Shown in pieces: positions 23,659-32,511 of a stretch of DNA of 64,000 nucleotides (position 1 is its first letter; the number at the start of each line of letters is the position of its first letter). The translations under genes were made by a program, and so were the position numbers. Origin of the DNA: Arenivirga flava (GTDB lineage Bacteria > Actinomycetota > Actinomycetes > Actinomycetales > Microbacteriaceae); assembly GCF_030161575.1 (NCBI RefSeq), contig NZ_BSUL01000001.1:3081809-3145808 (forward strand), in the 5' to 3' direction. The notes beneath the pieces were generated by a model. The model ran no database searches, was not told where the DNA came from, and saw nothing but the letters and a program-made list of their open reading frames with translations.

Positions 23659-24927
23659 TCAGCGCAGCCGCGCCGCGATCCTCGCGACCTCGAAGCGGAT
23701 GCGCTCCTCGTCGAGGGTCAGCAGCTCGCCATCCCGCAGCAGGGGCCGTCCGGCCACGACGACGTCGGTGACGTCGGCGCCGGTCGCGACCCAGCCGAGG
23801 TAGCCGGCGGGGGAGTGGAAGGGCTCGGCGTGCACCGAGTCCGCGGAGACCGCCACGAGGTCGGCGGGGTCGCCGGGCTCCAGCGCGGTCGGCTCGAAGC
23901 CGAGCGCCTCGTAGCCGTTCACGGTGAGCATCGCCAGTGCGTCGTCGACGCTCAGCGCATCCGCCCGTTCCAGCGAGCCGCGCTGCAGCTGCAGGGCGAG
24001 ACGCAGCTCGCGCAGCGGGTCGAGGGCGTCGTTGGAGGCCGGGCCGTCGGTGCCGAGCGCCACCCGGATGCCCGCCTCGCGCATGCGCGTGACGCGGGCG
24101 ATGCCGCTGCCGAGCTTGAGGTTGCTGCCGGGGTTGTGCACGACGCTCGCACCGCTGGCGGCGATGAGCGCCAGGTCGTCGTCGGTGGTGTGCACGGCGT
24201 GGGCGACGATCGTCGACGGGGTGAGCAAGCCGGTGCGCGCCGCCGTCTGCACCGGGGTCTCGCCACGGGCCGCGAGCGCCTCGGCGACCTCGGTGGGCGA
24301 CTCGGAGAGGTGCACCTGCACGCCCATGCCGTTGCCCGCGGCGTGCTCCGCAACCCTGGCGAACACCTCGGGTCCGCTCGTGTAGACGGCGTGCACGCCG
24401 TAGGTGGGGCGCACGAGCGGATGCCCGCGGAACGCCTCGCCGATCCGCTCGGCCATCGCGATCTGTCCGTCGAGCGGCTGACCGCCGGCGGCCGCGTAGG
24501 GCACGCCCTCGGGCCCGAACACGGCGACGCCCGGTGCGATGCGGATGCCCGCCTCGACCGCCGCCTCGACGAGGCGCTCGTTCCAGAAGAAGGCGTCGGC
24601 CACCGCGGTCGTGCCGCCGCGGATCATCTCGGCGAGCGCGAGCCGCAGGCTCCACAGCACGTCGTCCTCGGTGAGCAGCGACTCGGCGGCCATCACGACC
24701 TCCAGCCACTCCAGCAGGGGCAGTCCGTCGCCCAGGCCGCGCAGCGCGGCCATGCCCGCGTGCGAGTGGCCGTTGGCGAAGCCGGGCACCAGCACGCGCC
24801 GCGGGGCCGTGCCCGCCGGCAGCGCCTCGAGCGAGCGGATGCGGCCGTCCGCTCCCGTCTCGATCCGCGCGTCGAGCAGATCGGGCCGGCCGGCGCGCAC
24901 GAGCGCGCCCTCGAAACGCAGGGTCAT
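23659..24927 (-). CDS. Amidohydrolase, putative SAH/adenosine/8-oxoguanine-type deaminase
   Basis: 422 residues of the metal-dependent amidohydrolase superfamily. VPGFANGHSHAGMAALRG carries the HxH metal ligands; VQVHLSESPTEV a further His; VAHAVHTTDDDL the next; LGTDGPASND the catalytic Asp. The pattern resembles S-adenosylhomocysteine/methylthioadenosine deaminases and related aminopurine deaminases. ATG 24927 is used; ATG 24936 is possible. It converges on the MerR gene with four bases between stops. It is divergent from a nucleoside importer, so deamination of an imported nucleoside or base is a reasonable inference. Confidence 0.82.
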   Translation of the reverse strand: MTLRFEGALVRAGRPDLLDARIETGADGRIRSLEALPAGTAPRRVLVPGFANGHSHAGMAALRGLGDGLPLLEWLEVVMAAESLLTEDDVLWSLRLALAEMIRGGTTAVADAFFWNERLVEAAVEAGIRIAPGVAVFGPEGVPYAAAGGQPLDGQIAMAERIGEAFRGHPLVRPTYGVHAVYTSGPEVFARVAEHAAGNGMGVQVHLSESPTEVAEALAARGETPVQTAARTGLLTPSTIVAHAVHTTDDDLALIAASGASVVHNPGSNLKLGSGIARVTRMREAGIRVALGTDGPASNDALDPLRELRLALQLQRGSLERADALSVDDALAMLTVNGYEALGFEPTALEPGDPADLVAVSADSVHAEPFHSPAGYLGWVATGADVTDVVVAGRPLLRDGELLTLDEERIRFEVARIAARLR

Positions 24928-25022
24928 GCCCAGCATCGTACGGCCGAGCGGATGCGCCGCCGCTTGCCCCGGACGGACGTCTCGTGCGCGTCCGCCCGCC
25001 CCGTTATCGTCATTCCGGGTCA

Positions 25023-25047
25023 TGCACGCGTGCAGCGCGTAACGCGC
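25023..25047. promoter_or_regulatory. Palindrome cluster in divergent nucleoside promoter region
   Basis: Two adjoining palindromes, TGCACGCGTGCA (25023-25034) and GCGCGTAACGCGC (25035-25047), lie midway between the divergent amidohydrolase and BMP lipoprotein genes. They are operator candidates. No regulator gene for this locus is visible nearby. Confidence 0.45.
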
Positions 25048-25128
25048 GTGCAACATGGGCTCGAATACCCTGCAACGGGAGCACCCCGTCCCGCACCGCA
25101 CAGCACCCACTTCACCCGAGGAGTCCCC

Positions 25129-26175
25129 GTGTTCAAGGCATCCCGTCTCGGCGTCGCCGCCGTCGCGCTCGGCGCGCTGGCGCTGACCGCCTGCTCGACC
25201 GGCACCACCGGCGGCACGTCGTCCGACGGCCCCAGCTTCGTCTACATCACCCCCGAGGCGCTCGGCATCAACGAGTTCCTCAAGCTCGGCGACGCCGGCA
25301 CGAAGGCCGCGGCCGAGGAGCTCGGCGGCACCGCCAAGACCTTCGAGAGCGACGGCACCGAGCAGACCATGCGCTCGAACATCGAGGCGGCCCTCGACGA
25401 GGCCCCCGACGCCATCGTGCTCACGACCTTCCAGCTCACCAAGTTCGCCCTCGAGTACGCGACCGACAACCCCGAGCAGCCCTTCGTGCTCATCGACGAC
25501 TGCCCCGTCGTCGAGGGCGACCTGCCGAGCAACCTCTACTGCGGCCAGTTCGCCGAGTACGAGGGCGCCTACCTCGCCGGCGTCGAGGCGGGCCACCTGA
25601 CGCAGACCGGCGCGGTCGCCTCGGTCGGCGCGCTCGACACCCCGTTCATCAACCGCTACACCGACTCCTTCGCGCTCGGCGCGCAGAGCGTCGACGCGGC
25701 CATCACCGACAACCAGAGCTTCGTGGGCGGCGACAACCCGTTCGCCGACCCGGTGGGCGCCAAGGAGAACGCGCTCGCCGCGCTCGAGGGCGGCGCGGAT
25801 CAGGTCTTCGCGGCCACGGCCGGCGGCAACGGCGGCGTCTTCGAGGCGGCGCAGGAGCGCGGCGCCTTCGCCTACGGCGTCGACATCAACCAGTGCGGCC
25901 AGGCCGAGGGCGTCGTCGTCGACAACGTCATCAAGAAGATCGACGTCGTGGTCCTCGATCTGCTCACCAAGATCACCGACGGCGAGCCCGGCGGCGAGTC
26001 GACCGTCTACGACCTCGCCTCGGGTGGCCTCTCGCTGACCGGTCTCGAGGAGGGCGTCGCCGACAGCGGCTGCGTCATCGCCGAGCACCCCGAGGTGATC
26101 GAAGCGGTCTCGGCCGTGCGCGACCAGATCGTCGCGGGCGACATCGAGGTGCCGGACCCCATCCTGGCCGGCTGA
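25129..26175 (+). CDS. BMP-family nucleoside-binding lipoprotein (PnrA-like)
   Basis: 348 residues from GTG 25129, with GAGGAG upstream. FKASRLGVAAVALGALALTACSTG is a lipoprotein signal with its Cys at about residue 24. The mature part has BMP/PnrA features (TPEALGINEFLKLGDAGTK, CGQFAEYEGAYLAGVEAG, AYGVDINQ). In this family the ligand is usually a purine or other nucleoside. The upstream frame, open for 1.5 kb, is a shadow of the amidohydrolase gene. It heads an operon with a double-domain ATPase, two permeases, a nucleoside hydrolase and an SDR. Confidence 0.9.
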   Translation: MFKASRLGVAAVALGALALTACSTGTTGGTSSDGPSFVYITPEALGINEFLKLGDAGTKAAAEELGGTAKTFESDGTEQTMRSNIEAALDEAPDAIVLTTFQLTKFALEYATDNPEQPFVLIDDCPVVEGDLPSNLYCGQFAEYEGAYLAGVEAGHLTQTGAVASVGALDTPFINRYTDSFALGAQSVDAAITDNQSFVGGDNPFADPVGAKENALAALEGGADQVFAATAGGNGGVFEAAQERGAFAYGVDINQCGQAEGVVVDNVIKKIDVVVLDLLTKITDGEPGGESTVYDLASGGLSLTGLEEGVADSGCVIAEHPEVIEAVSAVRDQIVAGDIEVPDPILAG

Positions 26176-26192
26176 CACCGACAGCATCGAGG

Positions 26193-26220
26193 GGAGGCGG
26201 CGCCGCGCGGCACCGCCTCC
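26193..26220 (+). terminator. Intercistronic hairpin after the BMP lipoprotein gene
   Basis: GGAGGCGG...GCC and GGC...CCGCCTCC pair around a GCGC loop with one C/A mismatch, 17 bases after the stop. As at 11511 it sits between a binding-protein gene and its transporter genes, so it probably sets their relative expression. Confidence 0.55.
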
Positions 26221-26256
26221 TCATCCCGTTCCCGCACCAGATCCGATCGGCAAGGC

Positions 26257-27813
26257 ATGCGAGCCCTCGAACTCTCCGGCATCACCAAGCGCTACCCGAA
26301 GGTGGTGGCGAACGGCGGGATCTCCCTCGCGGTCGAACAGGGCGAGATCCACGCGCTGATCGGCGAGAACGGCGCCGGCAAGTCGACCCTCGTGTCGATC
26401 CTCTACGGCTTCGTGCAACCGGATGAGGGCACCATCGTCGTCGGCGGCGAGCGCCGATCCTTCAAGGACCCGACCGACGCGATCGCCGCCGGGCTCGGCA
26501 TGGTGTTCCAGAACTTCAACCTGTTCCCCGAGCTCACGGTGGCGGAGAACGTCGTCTTCGGCGCGGAGCCCGGGCGCCTCGGCCTGGTCGACCGACGCGC
26601 CGCCGCCGCCGAGGTGGGCGACCTCGCCGAGCGCTACGGGCTGCAGGTGCCGGTCGGGGAGCGGGTCGAGCACCTGCCCGTGGGCGTGCTGCAGCGCGTC
26701 GAGATCCTCAAGTCGCTGTACCGCGATGCGCGCATCCTCATCCTCGACGAGCCCACCGGCGTGCTCACCCCGCAGGAGAGCGAGGGGCTCTTCGAGGTCA
26801 TGCGCTCGCTGAGGGCCGCCGGCAAGTCGATCATCTTCATCACCCACAAGCTCGACGAGGTCATGGCCGTCGCCGACCGCGTCACCGTGCTGCGCGACGG
26901 CCGGGTCACGGCCTCGCTCGTGACCGCCGAGACGAGCCCGCGCGAGATCTCGCGGCACATGACCGGGCGCGACGTCGAGCTCAGCCAGCGCCTCGCGCGC
27001 AGCGCGCCGGGCGCTCCCGTGCTCGAGGTCGAGGGCGTCACCGTCGAGGTCGACGGCCGCACCGCCGTCGACGACGTCTCGCTCAGCGTGCGGGCGGGCG
27101 AGATCGTCGGCATCGCCGGCGTGGCCGGCAACGGGCAGGACGCGCTCGCTGCGGCCATCGGCGGTCATCATCCGCTGCGCTCGGGTCGCATCCGCATTGC
27201 CGGCACCGACGTCGACGGCGCGGACAACCGCCGCCGACGCGACCTCGGCTTCACGCACATCCCCGAGGACCGGCACGTCACCGGCAGCGCCCCGCTCGGC
27301 GACGCCGTGCTCAACCTCGCGGTCGGCTACCACCGCCGCTCGCCGCTGCGCGAGCGCGGACTGCTGCAGCCGAAGCGGATGGTCGAGCACGCGGAGCGCC
27401 TGATCCGCCGGTTCGGCGTGAGGATCGCCGGCCCCGCCGTCGCCGTCGGCACCCTCTCGGGCGGCAACCTGCAGAAGATCGTCGTCGCGCGGGAGCTCGG
27501 TCACGACGCGCCGCTCCTCGTCGCCGAGCAGCCGACCCGCGGCGTCGACATCGGCGCCATCGAGTCGATCCACGGCGAGCTCGACGAGTACCGCGCCCGC
27601 GGGGGCGCCGTGCTGCTCGTCTCGAGCGAGCTCAGCGAGGTGCTCAACCTCTCCGACCGCATCGCGGTCATGTTCGAGGGCCGGGTCATGGCCGTGATCC
27701 CGTCCGCCGAGGCCACCGTGCCTTTGCTGGGGCTGATGATGGCCGGCGTCCCCTACGAGACGGCGCTCGCCGAGGAGGCGGCCTCGGCCGCGGAAGGAGG
27801 GACGGCACGATGA
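26257..27813 (+). CDS. Nucleoside ABC transporter ATPase, two fused nucleotide-binding domains
   Basis: 518 residues with two ABC domains. The first has Walker A GENGAGKST, the family-typical signature LPVGVLQRVEILK and Walker B ILILDEPTGVL. The second (from about residue 250) has the altered Walker A GVAGNGQDAL, signature LSGGNLQKIVVARE and AEQPTRGVDIGA. This arrangement is that of the NupA/YufO-like partner of BMP lipoproteins. It drives nucleoside import with the two following permeases. The stop overlaps the next ATG by four bases. Confidence 0.93.
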   Translation: MRALELSGITKRYPKVVANGGISLAVEQGEIHALIGENGAGKSTLVSILYGFVQPDEGTIVVGGERRSFKDPTDAIAAGLGMVFQNFNLFPELTVAENVVFGAEPGRLGLVDRRAAAAEVGDLAERYGLQVPVGERVEHLPVGVLQRVEILKSLYRDARILILDEPTGVLTPQESEGLFEVMRSLRAAGKSIIFITHKLDEVMAVADRVTVLRDGRVTASLVTAETSPREISRHMTGRDVELSQRLARSAPGAPVLEVEGVTVEVDGRTAVDDVSLSVRAGEIVGIAGVAGNGQDALAAAIGGHHPLRSGRIRIAGTDVDGADNRRRRDLGFTHIPEDRHVTGSAPLGDAVLNLAVGYHRRSPLRERGLLQPKRMVEHAERLIRRFGVRIAGPAVAVGTLSGGNLQKIVVARELGHDAPLLVAEQPTRGVDIGAIESIHGELDEYRARGGAVLLVSSELSEVLNLSDRIAVMFEGRVMAVIPSAEATVPLLGLMMAGVPYETALAEEAASAAEGGTAR

Positions 27814-29042
27814 CCGCCGTCACCACCGCTGCACGGCGACGGGACCCGGCCGTGCTCGGCCGCCGCGTGCTCGCCGCGCTCACGGGCACCGTGACGGTGT
27901 CGATCCTCGGCGCGCTCGTCGCGGTCGGCGTGCTGCTCGTCGCGATCGGGCAGAACCCCTTCGCCGTCTACGGCACGCTGCTGGAGGGCTCCCTCACCGG
28001 GCGCGGCCTCGTCACGACGCTCCAGCGGTCCGTGCCGCTCGTCGGCCTGTCGATCGCGCTCATCTACTCGTTCCGCGCCGGTGTCTTCAATCTCGGCGGC
28101 CAGGGGCAGTTCCTGGTCGGCGGGCTCGCCAGCGTGGTCACCGCGCTCGCGCTCCCCGGCACCGGCGTGCTCGGCATCCTGGCCGCGTGCGCCGCGGGCG
28201 TCGTCGCGGGCGCGGCATGGGGCACGGTGCCCGGCGTCATCCAGGTGACCCTGGGGCCGCCCGTGCTGGTCACGAGCCTGCTGCTCAACTACATCGGCAT
28301 CGCCGGCGTCTCGTACGTCATCTCGCTGCTCAAGCCGCCGTCCGCGAGCGATCAGGCGACGCCGACCATCTCGGAGGACCTGCAGATCAGCGCGCTCGTG
28401 CCCGCGCGGAGTCCGCTCGGCGAGGCGATGGGCCAGGCGCTCGAGCGCAACGACGTGCTGCTGCTCGCCGCTCGGGGCCTCAACTGGTCGTTCGTCGTCG
28501 TGATCCTGCTCGTCATCGCGACGATCCTCTTCAACCGCCGCACGGCGACCGGCTTCGAAGCGGGCGTCACCGGCTTGAACGGCGCCTTCGCGCGCAACGT
28601 CGGCATCCGCAGCAGCCGCGTCGTGCTCACGAGCCTGGCGATCAGCGGAGGGCTCGCCGGCCTCATCGGCGCCCTCGTCGTGCTCGGCACCAACTTCCGT
28701 CTGCTCGACGGCCAGTTCGAGGCCACCGGCTACGCCATGACGGCGATCCTGGTGGTGCTGCTCGGCCGCAGCTCGCCGATCGGCGCCGTGCTCGCCGGGT
28801 TCTTCTTCTCGATGCTGCAGGTCGGGGGCGAGGAGCTCAACCGGACGTTCGCGCTCTCGCCGGCGATCGCCTCCATCATCCAGGCGCTCGTCATCTTCCT
28901 CGTCGTGCTGCGCCTCGGCATCCCCTACGTCACGCAGCGGTTGCGCAGGCGCGCCGAGGCCGCGGCGACGGGGGAGCGGATCGAGGAGGTACCGGATGCG
29001 GCGCCCACCCCGCGCGACACCACGACCGTGAAGGAGGGCTGA
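27810..29042 (+). CDS. Nucleoside ABC transporter permease (first)
   Basis: 410 residues with eight to ten membrane helices of the BPD_transp_2 type. VGLSIALIYSFRAGVFNLGGQGQFLVGGL and LGPPVLVTSLLLNYI are the conserved blocks; a C-terminal cytoplasmic tail of about 40 residues is rich in Arg, Glu and Pro. It forms a heterodimeric channel with the next gene, which starts one base after this stop. Nucleoside specificity follows from the BMP lipoprotein and the nucleoside hydrolase in the operon. Confidence 0.92.
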   Translation: MTAVTTAARRRDPAVLGRRVLAALTGTVTVSILGALVAVGVLLVAIGQNPFAVYGTLLEGSLTGRGLVTTLQRSVPLVGLSIALIYSFRAGVFNLGGQGQFLVGGLASVVTALALPGTGVLGILAACAAGVVAGAAWGTVPGVIQVTLGPPVLVTSLLLNYIGIAGVSYVISLLKPPSASDQATPTISEDLQISALVPARSPLGEAMGQALERNDVLLLAARGLNWSFVVVILLVIATILFNRRTATGFEAGVTGLNGAFARNVGIRSSRVVLTSLAISGGLAGLIGALVVLGTNFRLLDGQFEATGYAMTAILVVLLGRSSPIGAVLAGFFFSMLQVGGEELNRTFALSPAIASIIQALVIFLVVLRLGIPYVTQRLRRRAEAAATGERIEEVPDAAPTPRDTTTVKEG

Positions 29043-29043
29043 G

Positions 29044-29964
29044 ATGCTCGAGATCCTCATCGCCCCCGAGACCTTCGCGGCGCTGGTGCGCAGCCTCGTG
29101 CCCCTGCTGCTGCTCGGCCTCGGCGGTCTCATCTGCCACCGGGTCGGCGTCTTCAACGTCTCGCTTGAGGGCATCATGCTCGCCGGCGCCTTCGGCGGCC
29201 TCGCCGGCAGCGTGCTCACGGGCAGCGCGATCGCGGGCGTCGCGATCGCGATCGTCAGCGGCGTCATCGTGGCCTCGCCGCTCTCCTTCGGCGGCATCGT
29301 GCGCGGCGCCGACCCGATCGTCATCGGCATCTCGGTGAACCTGCTCGTCGTCGGGCTCACGAGCTTCCTGCTCTTCGCGATCTTCGGCGTGCGCGGGTCG
29401 CTCCAGCAGCCCGGCACCGACGGGCTCGACGCCATCCGCCTGCCGCTGCTCGGCGACGTGCCGTGGCTCGGCTCGATGCTGAGCTCGCTCACGGTGCTCG
29501 GCTACGTCGCGATCCTCGCCACCGTCGCGATGCAGCTCTACCTGAGCCGCACGCGCTCGGGCCTGCGGCTGCGTGGCGTGGGCATGAAGCCCGGCGCCGC
29601 GGCGACCCTCGGCATCAGCCCCGCGCGCTACCAGACGGCCGCGGTGCTCGTCTCGGGCGTGCTCGGCGGCCTCGCCGGCGCGCAGCTCTCTCTGGGCAAC
29701 GTCGTGCTCTTCACCGAGAACATGTCGGCCGGGCGCGGATGGATCGTGGTCGTCGCCGTGCTGCTCGCGAACGGCCGCGTGCTGCCGCTGGTGGGCGTGC
29801 TCGCGCTCTTCGCCTACGTGGATGCGGTCGGCATCCGCCTGCAGTCGTTCGGGCTGCCGGTGCAGTTCGCCGACGCCGCACCCTACCTCGTCACCCTGAT
29901 CGCCCTCGTCGCGATCGCCGCGCTGCGCCGCCGCCGCGGCGGCGTCGCGCTCGTCACCGCCTGA
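29044..29964 (+). CDS. Nucleoside ABC transporter permease (second)
   Basis: 306 residues, about eight membrane helices. LLLGLGGLICHRVGVFNVSLEGIMLAGAF and VLLANGRVLPLVGVLALFAYVDAVGIRLQ match the second permease of BMP-type nucleoside importers. It pairs with the permease at 27810. The nucleoside hydrolase gene starts 16 bp downstream, consistent with co-transcription and immediate cleavage of imported nucleosides. Confidence 0.92.
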   Translation: MLEILIAPETFAALVRSLVPLLLLGLGGLICHRVGVFNVSLEGIMLAGAFGGLAGSVLTGSAIAGVAIAIVSGVIVASPLSFGGIVRGADPIVIGISVNLLVVGLTSFLLFAIFGVRGSLQQPGTDGLDAIRLPLLGDVPWLGSMLSSLTVLGYVAILATVAMQLYLSRTRSGLRLRGVGMKPGAAATLGISPARYQTAAVLVSGVLGGLAGAQLSLGNVVLFTENMSAGRGWIVVVAVLLANGRVLPLVGVLALFAYVDAVGIRLQSFGLPVQFADAAPYLVTLIALVAIAALRRRRGGVALVTA

Positions 29965-29980
29965 GCCCACGGAGCGCACC

Positions 29981-30937
29981 ATGCCCAGCCCCTACCTGCT
30001 CGACGTCGACACCGGCATCGACGACGCCCTCGCCGTCGCCTGGATGGCGACGCATCCGGAGGTCGACCTCGTCGCCGCGACGAGCATCTTCGGCAACGTC
30101 AACACCCGCCAGGCTGCTCGCAACACCTGCGATCTGCTCGCGCTGCTCGGCCGCGGCGACGTGCCCGTGGCCGCCGGGCCGGACGCCGCGATGGGCCGAC
30201 GGCTCGGCGAGGACGCCGCCTTCGTGCACGGCGTCAACGGCATCGGCGAGGTGGAGCTGCCCCGCGCCGGCCGCGACCCCGAGGCCGATCTCACCGCGGC
30301 CGAGATGATCGTGCGCAAGGCCCGTGAGCACGAGGGCGAGCTGCACATCGTCGCGGTCGGCCCGCTCACCAACCTGGGGCTGGCCCTGCAGCTCGAGCCC
30401 GAGCTGCCCAGGCTGGTCGGGAAGGTCACGACCATGGGCGGCAACGTGCTGGTGCCGGGCACCAACTCCGCTCGACTGGATGCGAACACCGCCAACGACA
30501 TCGACGCCGCGGCGCTCGTCTACGCGGCCGACTGGGACATCACGATGGTCGGGCTCGACGTGACCATGCGCAACGTGCTGCACGCCGAGCAGCGCGCCCG
30601 ACTGGAGTCGGACGGCAACCGCGCCGTGAGCTCCATCGGGGAGATGCTGCGCTTCTACTTCGGCTTCTACGAGACCATCTTCGGCAGCCCCCAGTGCGCC
30701 CTGCACGACCCCCTCGCCGCCGCCATCGCGACCGGCGACATCGTGCCGACCGTGGCGCCGAAGCTGCCGACCTTCGTCGACGTGAGCGACGGCCCCGAGC
30801 AGGGCTCGACCGTCGTCGACGCCCGCACCATGTGGCGCGGTTTCGACATCGAGCCCGAGGATGCGAACGTGCGCGTCGTCCTCGAATGCGGCGAGGACTT
30901 CGGCGCGCTGCTCACCGAGCGGCTGCTGGAGGTCTGA
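29981..30937 (+). CDS. Nucleoside hydrolase (IunH family)
   Basis: 318 residues. LLDVDTGIDDALAVAWM is the calcium-binding Asp cluster of inosine-uridine-type nucleoside hydrolases. VAVGPLTNLGLAL, MGGNV and ANTANDIDAAALVYAADW are the other active-site blocks; DVTMRNVL and HDPLAAAIATG follow. It hydrolyses the N-glycosidic bond of ribonucleosides to base and ribose in the cytoplasm. Placed directly after the nucleoside importer. Exact base preference is not clear. Confidence 0.92.
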   Translation: MPSPYLLDVDTGIDDALAVAWMATHPEVDLVAATSIFGNVNTRQAARNTCDLLALLGRGDVPVAAGPDAAMGRRLGEDAAFVHGVNGIGEVELPRAGRDPEADLTAAEMIVRKAREHEGELHIVAVGPLTNLGLALQLEPELPRLVGKVTTMGGNVLVPGTNSARLDANTANDIDAAALVYAADWDITMVGLDVTMRNVLHAEQRARLESDGNRAVSSIGEMLRFYFGFYETIFGSPQCALHDPLAAAIATGDIVPTVAPKLPTFVDVSDGPEQGSTVVDARTMWRGFDIEPEDANVRVVLECGEDFGALLTERLLEV

Positions 30938-30939
30938 GC

Positions 30940-31767
30940 GTGAGCAAGTTCTCCACCATCGACAGCTCCGGCGTGCACCCGCTGCGCCTGCCCCCGGTGC
31001 TGCCGAGCCATGCCGGCAAGCGCTACCTGGTCACCGGGGCGGCGCGCGGGCTCGGCAAGGCCGTCGCAGCGCTGCTGACCGCGCAGGGCGCATCCGTCTG
31101 GGCCGTCGACATCCTCGACGGCGAGCTTGCGGCGACCGCGGCGGAGCTCGGCCTCGCCGGCCACGGGCGCATCGACGTCGCCGACGAGCAGTCGATCGCC
31201 GACGCCGTCGACGCCGCTCGGACGGGGCTCGGCGGCTTCGACGGCGTCGCGAACATCGCCGGCATCGTGCTCCACGCCGACCCGCTCGAGATCAGCTGGA
31301 GCGACTGGCGCCGCCTCGTCGACATCAACCTCATCGGCACCTACGAGGTCTCGCGCCGCGTGGCGAAGGCGATGATCGAGGACGGCGTGCGCGGCGCGAT
31401 CGTCAACACCGCGAGCGAGGCCGGCAAGGTCGGTCACGCCGACTCGCTCGCCTACAGCGCCACGAAGGCGGCGGTCATCAGCCAGACCCGCGTGCTCAGC
31501 GAGAGCCTCGCCCCGCACGACATCAACGTCAACTGCGTGTGCCCCGGCGGCCTGCCGACGGCCATGCTGCGCGAGGTGGCGGATGCGTACTCCGAGATCG
31601 TCGGCGAGGATGCGGCGTCGATCTTCGACAAGATGGTCGCGACCCAGCTGGGCCGTCACACCGCGCTCGAGGAGGTCGCCGCGGTGTACTCGTTCCTGCT
31701 CTCGGACGCCGCGTACGTGATCCGCGGCCAGGCGGTCAACGCGGACGCGGGCGGCACGCCCTACTGA
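30940..31767 (+). CDS. SDR-family oxidoreductase in the nucleoside operon
   Basis: 275 residues from GTG 30940, two bases after the nucleoside hydrolase stop. Classical SDR: TGAARGLGKAVA near residue 32, ANIAGIVLHAD, Ser in NTASEAGK, YSATKAAV with Tyr/Lys, and the late CPGGLPTAM. The first 28 residues (SKFSTIDSSGVHPLRLPPVL) precede the Rossmann fold and are an extension of unclear role. Tight coupling to the hydrolase suggests action on a nucleoside-derived compound; the substrate is unknown. Confidence 0.85.
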   Translation: MSKFSTIDSSGVHPLRLPPVLPSHAGKRYLVTGAARGLGKAVAALLTAQGASVWAVDILDGELAATAAELGLAGHGRIDVADEQSIADAVDAARTGLGGFDGVANIAGIVLHADPLEISWSDWRRLVDINLIGTYEVSRRVAKAMIEDGVRGAIVNTASEAGKVGHADSLAYSATKAAVISQTRVLSESLAPHDINVNCVCPGGLPTAMLREVADAYSEIVGEDAASIFDKMVATQLGRHTALEEVAAVYSFLLSDAAYVIRGQAVNADAGGTPY

Positions 31768-31813
31768 GCCCGGAACGGCGGCAGGGCGCCATTTCCGCGA
31801 CCGCAACGGCAGG

Positions 31814-32407
31814 TCAGCCCTGCGGCGGCACCGGGAACGGCACCTCGCCGAGGGCGCGCACGTTCGCCGCGTGGGCGCCGAGGCGCTCCACCCAGAGGTC
31901 GCTCTCGGTGAGCATCGCGCCGATGCCGACGACCTCGGCGCCCACCTGCTCGAGCAGCTCGACGCTGGTCGCCACGCTCGCACCGGTCGAGAGCACGTCG
32001 TCCACGACGACGACGCGCTTGCCGCGCACGAGCGGGATGCGGCTCTTGTCGAGGATGAGCGTCTGCGTGTCCTGCGTGGTGATCGAGTTCACGTCGAGGC
32101 GCGGGCTGTCGCGCAGATACCACTTGCGGCTCTTCTGCAGCACGACGTAGTCCTCGTGGCCGAGCGCGCGGCTGACCTCGAGGGCGAGCGGGATGCCGAG
32201 CGTCGCCGGCGCCGCGATCACGTCCGGGCGCAGGTCGCGCAGCAGCGCCGCCAGGTCCTCGCCGGCACGAGCCATGAAGCCCACACCCATGTCGACCGTG
32301 ATCATCAGCGCCATCCGCTCGCCCTGACCGAGCTCGACGATGGGCAGGTCGGTCTCCTGGCTGCCGATGGTCACACGGTAGGTCTCGGGGTTGCTGGTCG
32401 CGGGCAC
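31814..32407 (-). CDS. Purine-type phosphoribosyltransferase (Apt-like)
   Basis: 197 residues from GTG 32407. The PRPP-binding motif is RVVVVDDVLSTGAS, and the N-terminal part PDVIAAPATLGIPLALEVSRALG matches adenine/xanthine-type phosphoribosyltransferases. These convert a free base plus PRPP to the nucleotide in the cytoplasm. It would recapture the base released by the nucleoside hydrolase at 29981. The longer frame upstream is unsupported; the Shine-Dalgarno site at 32407 is weak, so the start is provisional. Divergent from the nitrilase-family gene. Confidence 0.82.
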   Translation of the reverse strand: MPATSNPETYRVTIGSQETDLPIVELGQGERMALMITVDMGVGFMARAGEDLAALLRDLRPDVIAAPATLGIPLALEVSRALGHEDYVVLQKSRKWYLRDSPRLDVNSITTQDTQTLILDKSRIPLVRGKRVVVVDDVLSTGASVATSVELLEQVGAEVVGIGAMLTESDLWVERLGAHAANVRALGEVPFPVPPQG

Positions 32408-32511
32408 GCTGCTGCTTTCGTGAGGAGGGGAGGATGGGCGGATGCGCCCCTGTCGAGGGTACCCGCCGTGCGCCGGGCGACGAGGAACGGCGTCGCCCCT
32501 AGGCTGGCCGG

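Noticed and set aside
23584..25128. N-terminal extension of the BMP lipoprotein frame across the amidohydrolase gene
   Set aside because: The lipoprotein signal begins at GTG 25129 with GAGGAG upstream; the extension is a shadow of the minus-strand enzyme.
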